Source: CAZAFL01 sp964484465 (lineage in GTDB: Bacteria; Bacteroidota; Ignavibacteria; UBA10030; SZUA-254). Taken from it: a DNA stretch of 64,000 bases. Position 1 is the stretch's first letter. Each line of letters begins with the position of its first letter. The notes under the pieces were generated by a model, which was given only the letters and a program-made list of their open reading frames with translations, had not been told where the DNA came from and did not search any database. Of this stretch, positions 51,891 through 60,800 are shown piece by piece. Position numbers and translations under genes: made by a program. Location of the stretch: contig CAZAFL010000002.1 in assembly GCA_964484465.1 (NCBI GenBank), positions 1-64,000 on the forward strand. Direction: 5' to 3'.

Positions 51891-52445
51891 TTAGACCGAT
51901 GTAGTATCGGCCAGTCGGTAAATTCCACGTAAATTTCTCACCTTCTGGGCGTAATCAAGTCCATAGCCGATCACGAAATATTTTGGGACAACGAATCCAT
52001 AGTAATGAATCGGAACGTTGATTTTTACTGCTTCTTTCTTATATAATAATGAAACAACTTTCACTGAACGCGGGTTCTGTACACTGATGAGCTTAATCAT
52101 AAAATCGACAGACAACCCTGAATCGACGATATCTTCGACGATGATGATATCCCTTCCTTCAACCTGACAGTTTAATTCCTTTAAGAGCTTTACATTCCCG
52201 GTGCTGATTTTCGAATCTCCGTAACTTGAGAGTTTCAAAAAATCAACCTCACAATCGACCGCGACCGAACGGATCAGGTCTGCCATAAATACGAATGACC
52301 CGTTCAGGATACCGATAAAGATCGGTACTTTCCCTTTGTAATCCTTACTAATCTGTCTGCCAAGCTGTTTGGCACGCGCCTGAATTTTTTTTTCAGACAG
52401 GTAGAGAACAAACTTGTCGCCGTTAATCTGAAGTTGTTTCTTCAT
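51891..52445 (-). CDS. hpt: Hypoxanthine (guanine) phosphoribosyltransferase
   Basis: A 184-residue purine salvage enzyme. The PRPP loop is IIIVEDIVDSGLSV and the first conserved loop is IGILNGSFVFMADLI. YGFVVPKYFVIGYGLDYAQKVRNL is the C-terminal base-binding region. Its ATG shares one base with the tilS stop. The order tilS-hpt-ftsH is widespread in bacteria. Confidence 0.95.
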   Translation of the reverse strand: MKKQLQINGDKFVLYLSEKKIQARAKQLGRQISKDYKGKVPIFIGILNGSFVFMADLIRSVAVDCEVDFLKLSSYGDSKISTGNVKLLKELNCQVEGRDIIIVEDIVDSGLSVDFMIKLISVQNPRSVKVVSLLYKKEAVKINVPIHYYGFVVPKYFVIGYGLDYAQKVRNLRGIYRLADTTSV

Positions 52446-53833
52446 TACGATACGTGATTTCGTGGTGTATATTCAATCTTCAGAATTTTTGTCGTTGTTG
52501 ACGTGATTTTGAACCGGTCGTCCAGGCGTCGACCGCAGATCCAAACAATATCGCCGTCCGAAACAAAGATTGGAATCAAATGCTTTTCAAACAGCGGAAT
52601 TTTTTGGTCGACAAAAAAATCGCTCAGTTTTTTTTTCTCCTTCATCCCGAGCGGGATGAACCAATCGCCTTCGCTCCATGACCGAAGGACAAGCTCCTTG
52701 CCGAGGACGGTCGCATTCACATACTCGGTGTGCGGGTCTTTCGAGAGAGTCGCCGCAGGAACAATTGTAGATTGGAAACGAAACTGCTCGAACTCGAACG
52801 ATTGTTCCGGTTCAATACGGTAGCGGAATGGAGCCGCCTTCGGAACCCGCCTGAAAAACAAGTACTCCCGGTTACGAAACAGAACGATATCCTTCGAAAT
52901 TGAATTCGATGAACCCGTTTCTGCATGGGAGATCTTCAGCATCGTCTTCACTGCCGTAAAATCGATATCCATCCTGATAAAATCTTTTGCAGTATGGAAC
53001 AGGAGATGTTCCTGTATAAAGACAGGCTGGTTATGAAACTTGTTCAGGTCGAAAACTATTTCATCGTTCGAACGGCGCACAATAACATCGGGAAGGACCT
53101 TGGCGGCCTGTTCTTTGAGATATTGCTCAACCTGGTCAAACAATTCTCCCGTTCGCCGAAGCGTTCCTGTTAGGTTCGGGTTAATATGTTCGCGTATCTG
53201 GGGTATCAACGAATTTCGAAGAAAATTCCGTGTATACTCATTCTGTGCATTTGAGATGTCTTCGCGGTATGCGACTTTGTTGGCAACGGCGTATTCTCTG
53301 ATTTCTTCACGAGCTGCAAACAGAAGAGGGCGAATGACTCCTAAATCCTTTCTCATCACCGGAATACCGGAGAGTCCCTGGACACCCGCGCCGCGAAATG
53401 CGTTAAAGAGAATGGTCTCTGCATTATCATCGGCGTGATGTGCTGTGGCAATCTTTTGAAAACCGAGCGATGTTCTGAGTTTTGCCAGAAACTTGTAGCG
53501 CAGATCCCGTGCCGCTTCCTGAAGCGAAAGCTTTCGGGATTCCGCAATCGAAGCCGTATTTGCATGTTCGACGTAGCATTCAATTCCTTTCAATTTCGCT
53601 ACCGAGCGGACAAACGATTCATCGTCGTTCGAGTCTTTTCCTCTTAATTCGTGGTTGAAATGTGCAATTGCAAGCATGAGTTTTAACTCATCCTGAAGTT
53701 TACACAAGGTGTCCACCAGAACCATCGAATCTATACCGCCGCTGACTGCGAGAATAATCCGTTCACCCCGTTCAATCAAACGAAATTGGTGATTAAATTC
53801 TCGTAATGCATGAAGAAAAGAACCTTGCGGCAT
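52445..53833 (-). CDS. tilS: tRNA(Ile)-lysidine synthase
   Basis: A 462-residue enzyme that converts C34 of the CAU-anticodon tRNA-Ile to lysidine so that it reads AUA. The PP-loop is VSGGIDSMVL (about 29-38), and HFNHELRGKDSNDDESFV and ATAHHADDNAETILFNAFRGAG are conserved. A C-terminal domain (about 370-462, with WSEGDWFIPLGM and KKLSDFFVDQKIP) is present, as in the longer E. coli-type TilS. A CAU-anticodon tRNA gene lies 40 bases upstream on the same strand. Confidence 0.95.
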   Translation of the reverse strand: MPQGSFLHALREFNHQFRLIERGERIILAVSGGIDSMVLVDTLCKLQDELKLMLAIAHFNHELRGKDSNDDESFVRSVAKLKGIECYVEHANTASIAESRKLSLQEAARDLRYKFLAKLRTSLGFQKIATAHHADDNAETILFNAFRGAGVQGLSGIPVMRKDLGVIRPLLFAAREEIREYAVANKVAYREDISNAQNEYTRNFLRNSLIPQIREHINPNLTGTLRRTGELFDQVEQYLKEQAAKVLPDVIVRRSNDEIVFDLNKFHNQPVFIQEHLLFHTAKDFIRMDIDFTAVKTMLKISHAETGSSNSISKDIVLFRNREYLFFRRVPKAAPFRYRIEPEQSFEFEQFRFQSTIVPAATLSKDPHTEYVNATVLGKELVLRSWSEGDWFIPLGMKEKKKLSDFFVDQKIPLFEKHLIPIFVSDGDIVWICGRRLDDRFKITSTTTKILKIEYTPRNHVS

Positions 53834-53873
53834 ACTCCTAAAGACGTTTTTTCCACAAATTTATTGTGGCTTG

Positions 53874-53947
53874 TAGCGGAGGAGGGAGTCGAACCCCCGA
53901 CACACGGATTATGATTCCGTTGCTCTAACCAACTGAGCTACTCCGCC
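53874..53947 (-). tRNA. tRNA-Met (anticodon CAT), elongator type
   Basis: Complete 74-base cloverleaf on the minus strand. The acceptor GGCGGAG/CTCCGCT has a terminal G-U pair as in B. subtilis elongator tRNA-Met, the anticodon stem ACGGA/TCCGT encloses ATCATAA, and the discriminator is A. The initiator is excluded because it would have a mismatched first pair and GGG/CCC in the anticodon stem. tRNA-Ile2 (same anticodon before lysidine) is less likely by acceptor sequence. No CCA is encoded. Confidence 0.85.
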
Positions 53948-54021
53948 TTAATTTATTGAAAATATACGACAAATATGAGTGATAATCAAGGTGACGAGAG
54001 AATCCGCTTCAAGCAGGTTCG

Positions 54022-54050
54022 TTGACTTTCCAGCAATTCTTTAGTATTTT
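54022..54050 (+). promoter_or_regulatory. Probable promoter for hpnCDE
   Basis: TTGACT (54022-54027), a 17-base spacer and TATTTT (54045-54050) lie 24 bases ahead of the hpnC ATG. This falls between the divergent tRNA-Met/tilS unit and hpnCDE, where a promoter is required. Confidence 0.6.
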
Positions 54051-54074
54051 GCATAAAATTTTTTCAATGCCGGC

Positions 54075-54998
54075 ATGCAGACTGATCTTCGCCCTCAGAC
54101 CAGAAGTTATTCTCTCGATGAAGCGTTCAAATATTGTGCCTCGGTAACAAACACGCATTATGAAAATTTTCCGGTCGCTTCATTATTTCTACCGGAAGAA
54201 AAGCGCCCATATATCCAGGCGGTGTATGCATTTAGCCGCCTTGCTGATGATATGGCAGACGAAGGGAACCTTACTGAAGCTGAACGCCTTACCCGGCTGG
54301 AGGCATGGGAAGAACAGCTCCGGAGGTGTTACGAAGGGTTCGCCGAACATCCGGTTTTCATCGCATTGAGTGAAACAATTCAGCGGCTCGGAATTCCTAT
54401 CGCATTGTTGCAGGATCTGCTTACAGCATTCAAGCGAGATGTTACGCAACATCGTTATCCGACGTTTGAAGACCTTCTCGCCTATTGCCGCTGCTCTGCA
54501 AATCCCGTTGGCAGGCTGGTGCTCATGACATTCGGATATCGTGACGAACAATTGTTTACCCTGTCTGATAACATCTGTACTGCCCTTCAACTGACGAATT
54601 TTTGGCAGGATGTCGGCGTTGACCTTAAAAAGGACCGACTGTACATACCGCTAGAGGATATGCAGGAAGCAGGATATGCTTTGGAAGATTGGAGACGTGG
54701 TATTTACGACCGGCATTTTAAGGAACTGTTAAGATTTGAAGTCAACAGAACGCGGAATCTTTTTTTCGAAGGCGTTGCATTGACCACGTCAGTTGATAGG
54801 GATTTGGAGCTTGAACTGAAGCTTGTCTGGCTTGGCGGAATGTCGATTCTCAGAAAGATCGAACGTGCAGACTACCATGTCTTCCAACGCCGCCCGTCAC
54901 TCAACAGCCTGAATAAATTGATGATTCTCATACGAGGAGTATTTGTGAAAGATTTGACAAGGCTTGGAAAGAAAGAAAGAATATGGGATCGAACGTAG
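54075..54998 (+). CDS. hpnC: Presqualene/hydroxysqualene synthase-type protein HpnC
   Basis: A 307-residue squalene/phytoene synthase-fold protein. The first Asp-rich motif is LADDMADEG (DDMAD at 58-62) and the second is LTNFWQDVGVDLKKDRLYIPLEDM. In characterised bacteria HpnC converts presqualene diphosphate to hydroxysqualene. THYENFPVASLFLP near the N-terminus is typical of HpnC. It overlaps hpnD by 16 bases, so the two are translationally coupled. No Shine-Dalgarno is seen. Confidence 0.9.
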   Translation: MQTDLRPQTRSYSLDEAFKYCASVTNTHYENFPVASLFLPEEKRPYIQAVYAFSRLADDMADEGNLTEAERLTRLEAWEEQLRRCYEGFAEHPVFIALSETIQRLGIPIALLQDLLTAFKRDVTQHRYPTFEDLLAYCRCSANPVGRLVLMTFGYRDEQLFTLSDNICTALQLTNFWQDVGVDLKKDRLYIPLEDMQEAGYALEDWRRGIYDRHFKELLRFEVNRTRNLFFEGVALTTSVDRDLELELKLVWLGGMSILRKIERADYHVFQRRPSLNSLNKLMILIRGVFVKDLTRLGKKERIWDRT

Positions 54999-55828
54999 CT
55001 GCGGCGATCGTGAAAGAGAGCAGCACGAGTTTCTATTACTCGTTTTCTTTTCTGCCCAGGTACCAGCGGGATGCGATACGGACAGTCTACGCTTTTTGCC
55101 GGACCACTGATGATATTGTGGATGCAAATGACGGGGTGGAGGGGAAGGTCGAGAAATTACGACGGTGGAGGAAGGAACTTGAACAGGCACTCGCGGGTAA
55201 GTCGAACTATACACTACTCAACCAGTTGAGTTCGATTGCACAACGGTTTAGTATCCCCGTTAATCACTTTTATGAATTGATCGAAGGCGTCGAGATGGAC
55301 CTCGTGAAAAACCGCTACGAGACATTCGATGAGCTGAAGACGTATTGTTATCACGTCGCCTCTTCGGTCGGGCTGATGTGTCTGGAAATTTTTAATTGCC
55401 GGGATGAACGCACGAAGGGGTATGCCGTTAATCTTGGGATTGCCCTTCAGTTGACCAATATTCTGCGCGACGTCGGGATCGACGCGAAATACGGAAGAAT
55501 ATACCTGCCGCAGGAGGACTTGCGACGGTTCGGATATTCCGATGCAGAAATGTTCGCCGGGAGGTACTCGCCCCAATTTGTAGAGTTGATGAAGTTCCAG
55601 GCAGAACGTGCAGAAGAATATTTTCACAAAGCACAGGCATCTCTGCCAGCTCAAGACAGGCGTGCGATGTTTGCGGCAACGATTATGGAGCGGATTTATT
55701 ATCATACTCTTCTTCGCATCAAAAAATCTAATTATAATGTGTTCGACGCTTCAGTTTCTCTTCCCCGTTACCTTCAGCTTCTGATAGCGATCAAATATTG
55801 GCTCACCCGCCGAATTCTCAGCAGATGA
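54983..55828 (+). CDS. hpnD: Presqualene diphosphate synthase HpnD
   Basis: A 281-residue trans-isoprenyl diphosphate head-to-head condensing enzyme. TSFYYSFSFLPRYQRDAIRTVYAFCRTTDDIVD holds the first Asp-rich motif (DDIVD at 43-47); QLTNILRDVGIDAKYGRIYLPQEDL holds the second. HpnD joins two farnesyl diphosphates to presqualene diphosphate. Its position between hpnC and hpnE, with overlaps on both sides, supports HpnD rather than a phytoene synthase. Confidence 0.9.
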   Translation: MGSNVAAAIVKESSTSFYYSFSFLPRYQRDAIRTVYAFCRTTDDIVDANDGVEGKVEKLRRWRKELEQALAGKSNYTLLNQLSSIAQRFSIPVNHFYELIEGVEMDLVKNRYETFDELKTYCYHVASSVGLMCLEIFNCRDERTKGYAVNLGIALQLTNILRDVGIDAKYGRIYLPQEDLRRFGYSDAEMFAGRYSPQFVELMKFQAERAEEYFHKAQASLPAQDRRAMFAATIMERIYYHTLLRIKKSNYNVFDASVSLPRYLQLLIAIKYWLTRRILSR

Positions 55829-57171
55829 CAACGGATGTTGCGATTATCGGCGGCGGTCTCAGCGGCCTCGCCGCTGCAGTTGAGCTTGCATCGCACGGTG
55901 TTCACGTTGCTCTCTATGAACAAGCTCCAAAGCTGGGGGGAAGGTGCTATTCGTACACTGATGAAAGCACGGGAGACATTGTCGACAACGGACAGCACGT
56001 ACTGATCGGTGCGTATAAAAACACATTTCGATACCTCGGGCTCATCGGGACAAAACAGTTCCTACGAGCACAGAATGCATTGCAGCTGCCGTTGTACCAC
56101 CCCGCCAAAGGATTTGCGGAATTTAAAGTATCAAGGCTTCCGAAACCGTTACACGTTACCGCGGGAATGTTGAAGTTTAACCTCCTTTCCTTCAAGGAAC
56201 GTCAGCAGTTGTTGAACATCGGTATAATGATACGACGCTGGAATTCAAAATTGGAACAGCATCTTTCTTCGTTAACTGTCGATCAGTGGCTGACGGAATT
56301 ACATCAGTCAAATGAGGCAAAACAATGTTTATGGTTTCCTCTCGCAATTTCTATTATGAATGAACTGCCCGGCCGGGCTTCAGCGATGCTCTTTGCCCGG
56401 TCGTTGAAATCGGCGTTGCTCGGAAAGAAATCTGATGCATCGATGTTTATTCCTGTCATCGGTCAGACAGAATTGTACGTAACTCCCGCCGAGCGCTTTC
56501 TTCTGGACAGAAAAGCGAAAATATTCAGGAACGCCGAGGTAACGACAGTTGACGTCAGCCACTCCAGAGCAACAGGGATTACATTGAAGGATGGAACAGG
56601 ATGTCATGCAAAGCACGTTATTATTGCAGTCCCGCCCCATAGTTTGGAAAAACTTCTTCCCAAAGAATTGCAGAGCCTCGAGCCATTTTCCCATGCAGAG
56701 CAGTTCTCCTGTTCGCCGATTGTATCAATTCATTTATGGTTCGAAAGGGAGTTCATGAAAACGGAATTCCTCGGTTTGATAAACAGTAGGTTGCAGTGGA
56801 TCTTCAATAGAAGGAAAATCATTGGCGGGGAAAAATCAATAACAGGTTTTCTTTCTGCGGTCATCAGCGGTGCGTATGATGTCGTCGATTTACCGAAGGA
56901 ACAGATTGTGAAAATTGCTCTTGAGGATTTGCAAAAAGTATTTCCGGAGTCTGGAAAAACATCGCTGTTGCATTCCATCGTCATCAAAGAAAAGCGAGCC
57001 ACATTTTCACCTACAAATGATGTCGAAGCCTTTCGCCCCGGTACTGTGACGCCGATAGAAAATTGTCTTATGGCGGGAGACTGGACGAACACTGGGGTAC
57101 CCGCCACAATAGAGGGGGCGGTGTTAAGCGGGTTTAAAGCCGCCAAGGTAATTTTGCAAAGCCCCGCTTAA
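55825..57171 (+). CDS. hpnE: Hydroxysqualene dehydroxylase HpnE
   Basis: A 448-residue FAD-dependent amine oxidase-fold enzyme completing squalene synthesis. The dinucleotide motif is VAIIGGGLSGLAAAVELASHG, followed by YEQAPKLGGRCYSY and DNGQHVLIGAY, a hallmark of HpnE. The C-terminal FAD segment is NCLMAGDWTNTGVPATIEGAVLSG. The ATG at 55825 overlaps the hpnD stop (ATGA); a TTG reading nine codons longer is unlikely. Its stop overlaps the stop of the convergent membrane-protein gene. Confidence 0.9.
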   Translation: MTTDVAIIGGGLSGLAAAVELASHGVHVALYEQAPKLGGRCYSYTDESTGDIVDNGQHVLIGAYKNTFRYLGLIGTKQFLRAQNALQLPLYHPAKGFAEFKVSRLPKPLHVTAGMLKFNLLSFKERQQLLNIGIMIRRWNSKLEQHLSSLTVDQWLTELHQSNEAKQCLWFPLAISIMNELPGRASAMLFARSLKSALLGKKSDASMFIPVIGQTELYVTPAERFLLDRKAKIFRNAEVTTVDVSHSRATGITLKDGTGCHAKHVIIAVPPHSLEKLLPKELQSLEPFSHAEQFSCSPIVSIHLWFEREFMKTEFLGLINSRLQWIFNRRKIIGGEKSITGFLSAVISGAYDVVDLPKEQIVKIALEDLQKVFPESGKTSLLHSIVIKEKRATFSPTNDVEAFRPGTVTPIENCLMAGDWTNTGVPATIEGAVLSGFKAAKVILQSPA

Positions 57172-57782
57172 GAAAATAAGGGGCCGAATAGACTCCACAG
57201 AAGATTTTCAATCGGGACGATGGAAAGAAAGAGCCCGATTGCAACGAAGAATTTCCACGGGACTTTCCTCAGATCGTGAATAGTAATGACTGTCAGTATC
57301 GATGTTACGAGAAGAAAGGCAAAAACGATCAGCACAGAAATTGTCGGGTCACGGAAAGGGAGCAGTGATAAAGCAGTGGTTTCGTCGATGACGAGTTTGG
57401 ATTTGTTGTGAAACAAGAGTTGGAGAAATACCGTCAAAGTTTGCGGAATCCGTGACGAAGCGTTGACAAATGCCATCGAGGCAAGGAAAAGATTATCGGA
57501 ACGGTGGACAAATAATCCGAATGAAACAATTGCGAGGAGAAATGTCCAGCAAATTCCGGCGAGTGCGGCGAGAGGGCATTGAGTTCGCCCTGCATGCGGA
57601 GACAGGGTGTCGACAACGTTGACATTCTCAATACTGTCGGATTTGCAAATTGTTCGCTCAGCGATAATGTGCGCAAATTGATGAGTCAACATCGAAATTA
57701 CGACTGCAAGAACGAACAAAGGAATCCCCAGAGTTATCAGTTTCTTTGCAGGAAGATTTTTTTCCTTTTCAATCAGGGGCAT
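57168..57782 (-). CDS. Unrecognised membrane protein with HQFAH motif
   Basis: A 204-residue protein with about five hydrophobic spans (near 16-33, 70-92, 100-120, 143-163 and 174-198). The first span ends in HQFAH (His34-Gln35-Phe-Ala-His38), which is the HExxH zinc motif with Glu replaced by Gln. CPLAALAGICWTFLLAI further on resembles the GP-containing second helix of M50 membrane proteases. It could be an inactive M50-like relative; the similarity is weak. It lies downstream of the alpha-2-macroglobulin gene, behind a long hairpin, and converges with hpnE. Confidence 0.6.
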   Translation of the reverse strand: MPLIEKEKNLPAKKLITLGIPLFVLAVVISMLTHQFAHIIAERTICKSDSIENVNVVDTLSPHAGRTQCPLAALAGICWTFLLAIVSFGLFVHRSDNLFLASMAFVNASSRIPQTLTVFLQLLFHNKSKLVIDETTALSLLPFRDPTISVLIVFAFLLVTSILTVITIHDLRKVPWKFFVAIGLFLSIVPIENLLWSLFGPLFS

Positions 57783-57783
57783 T

Positions 57784-57820
57784 GTTCATGAGGGGTATCC
57801 TGAAGATATCCCTCATGAAC
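57784..57820 (-). repeat. 16-bp hairpin between alpha-2-macroglobulin and the HQFAH membrane gene
   Basis: GTTCATGAGGGGTATC (57784-57799) pairs with GATATCCCTCATGAAC (57805-57820): fifteen Watson-Crick pairs and one G-U, with loop CTGAA. It ends one base before the ATG of the membrane gene on the minus strand and lies 48 bases after the alpha-2-macroglobulin stop. No T-run follows in either direction, so it is not a standard terminator; it would bury the ribosome-binding region. Confidence 0.85.
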
Positions 57821-57868
57821 TTACAAAGAGAGCCGTGCAAAGTCAATTATGGATACTATCCCGCGCCA

Positions 57869-60800
57869 TCACCTCATTATTCTCAGTTTCGTCTGTCCGC
57901 TTGCCGAATAATAATTTGCATCATACATCGCCTCCGCGACAACCGGAGCGTACTCGAACGCGCCGGCAGTCACAGCCCTCACCATATAATAAAAGATTTG
58001 TTGACGGTTTCCACCATGAAAGCTCGTATACAAATTAATCCTGTCGTCACGTATATCGATGTACGATGGGACCGATGCATTTGAAATGAACTTGTAGTTG
58101 GTATTTTCCGTTAAACGCGGGTTTTCAATTTCGAACCCCGCCGGCAGCAGGTCGGTGATTGCAACGTTTTCCAGCATGTTAACGGCAGAATTCAACGTCA
58201 GTTTTACAATCACAAGGTCATTCTGTTTCACTGCGCTGAGGTTAACCGGCATGCCGTTGCGGTCGAAGAATTCGCGCCTGACCTGCAGATTCTTATCCTC
58301 GGTTTTTATCGTTCCGTTTTTTCTGATTCCATCAGTGATGATTGAGTAGTACACACGTCCTGTCCCGTTCATCGTGAGCGTCAGTTTTTTTCCGAACGGC
58401 TCGATATCAACTTTTTGATTCCCGCCGGTATAGGAAAAAGTCTTTTCCCCAACCTTCACAAATCCATCAATTTTTGTAGCCGATGCCATGCGGGCAGCTT
58501 TTCCGAATGCAAGGAGGGTAAACGCATCATCCTGTGTACTGAACCAGTAATAATTGCGATATACTTTGGAAAGATATTCCATATACCGCGGTATATATGG
58601 ATTGTTCAGGTCCGTCTCCAGAAGAATATTGAGGATGAGGGCATTTGCTCTGACAGGGGAATCAAAATTGTACCCTGATGTTCGCTGCGCTTCTTCCGAG
58701 ATATATTCCGGCGGCAAGAGCTCGAGATATGTTTTCCGGTCGCCCGCGTACGCAAATGCACCAGCAAGGAGATATTGAGTGTCAGTTGTCAACAACCCGC
58801 GTTCTACCCGGTAGAAGTTCATGATTGATTTTTCGGGTTGGCCTCCCAGTGCAAGAACATACAACGCATATATGGTGCTCTTATCCGCGATTCGTTTGAC
58901 GAGAATTTTCTGACCTGGGCCGTAATAATAATAATCTTCTGTCAATTTGCTGCGTGCAATTGCCGTAACCGCATTCAACGCCATGTTGATTGAATTTTCT
59001 GAGACTGCATATCCGGCTTTTTTTGCTTCAAGAAGAAAATGAGTCGCATACACGATCGACCACCCTCCTGCGGGTGATGATTCACCGGGCCAATAGCTGA
59101 ACGCACCATCGTGCAATTGCATTGAAGCGAGTTTGGTGATCGCTTCATTGACAAAATATGTTGGACTCCCAGTATTCAGGATTGTCGGGTCGAGCATTCC
59201 GGCAATGTCCCGTAAGTAAATTTGCGGAAAAGCTTTTGAAACTGTCTGCTCGATGCATCCGTGCGGATACCCGACGAGGTATTTCAGCTCTCTTGCAAAA
59301 TTTGCAACCGGAAATGGACTGAAAGTTATGTATGACTTTCTGTTGTAGGGCAAATAAATATTCTCAATTGTACTTGATGCCGTTGCTCCTCCCTCGATCG
59401 ATCCGCTGATTGCTTCGGAAACGAAAGGCGCGATCGGGCGAACAGGTAATTCAGTTGAAGACTCCAACGGTTCTCCAAAGGCGACCGTTTTTATTTTAAC
59501 CACGGCTTTGCCGATGCGATCGGTGGTTTTCAATTGAACAGTGACAAAGCGTTCCTGATTCGGGTTGACATCGAGAACGGCTGTTGTGGTCAATGGTATC
59601 ACTCCACCGACAGTCTCGATTTCAAATTTCAGGCTCACCGGTTTTTCAGTAGTATTAAACGCAGTGATGGGCATCGAGAGAGAATCATGTGGTGCAAGGA
59701 ATCTCGGAAGTGCGGGGGTGATCACCACGGGGTCTGCAACTTTCATTGCCTTTTGGGAAGAGCCGAAGCGGTCTCCCTTGTATGCGAGAGCCATCAGGCG
59801 AAGCTCGCCGCTGAATTCGGGGATATCGAATAAAATTTCAGCCCGTCCGTTTGCATCAGTCTTTAGAATGCCGGACCAAAGCGCGACCGGCTTGAATCTC
59901 TGAACCCCAAGGGGGTTGACTCTCTTTGCCATCATTTCTGTCTCGCCGCCCCCTGTACTGCTTCGCAATGGCTCGGGAAGTAAGTACTTGAAGAAGTCAA
60001 ATGTCTCCGTTTCAAGAGCCTTCTTGGCGTAAAAAAAGCCGTACGGGTCGGGGGTTTTGTAATTTTTCAATTGACAGATCCCTTCGTCGACTGCCGCAAT
60101 TGTCACGAAGACATTTTTCTCATTCTTTACCGTAACAGTGACGGCTTGCTTTCTCTTCGGACGTATTTTCTCCGGCGCTTGAATTGTCACATCGAGCTTA
60201 TTCGATTTCTTTTCCACCATTAACGGGCAGAATCCGTGTCCGGCAAGCAAAGGAATATTCATATCTTTGATTTTCCGAAATAACACTGCGCTCACATAGA
60301 CATTTGGAAGAAATTTTTCATCGACGCCAAGCTCCATCGATGCAGAGTTGTTTGTCACATCGAGATAGCGATAACTAAAAATCCGGTTTCTCTCGACAGT
60401 GACAAGCATTTTTCCGTCGAATGGGGTTTTGAACAGAATCTTCGCTTTCTGACCGGGTGTGTACACAGAATCATCGAACACCATCTGAATGCGGGCTTCC
60501 GGGTCGATCTCGAATGATGTCACATCAGTTGTTCCCCAGCTGTATGAATAAAAATTGATCTGATTATACCCTGCACCTTCTGATTTCGAAACGCGGACGA
60601 TGTATTCTCCCGACTGTGAAGCCCAGTATGCGTATTCGACGGGAATGGAATCGAGCGTGACGACATCGTTCTTTTCAATGATCTCCCGCTGTTCAGATAC
60701 ATACCTCAGGGTATTTGTAGGCGTATATTGACGAAGGACAGAATACCATTCCAGCCGTATCAACTGGACAAGTGCCTTGAAGCCTGCAATTGGTTTATCA

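Noticed and set aside
53874..53947. Calling the CAU tRNA as tRNA-Ile2 because tilS is adjacent
   Set aside because: Acceptor stem with G1-U72 and overall sequence match elongator tRNA-Met better; kept only as a finding to test.
57664..57684. HQFAH as an active zinc protease site
   Set aside because: The catalytic Glu is Gln, so proteolysis by the HExxH mechanism is not expected.
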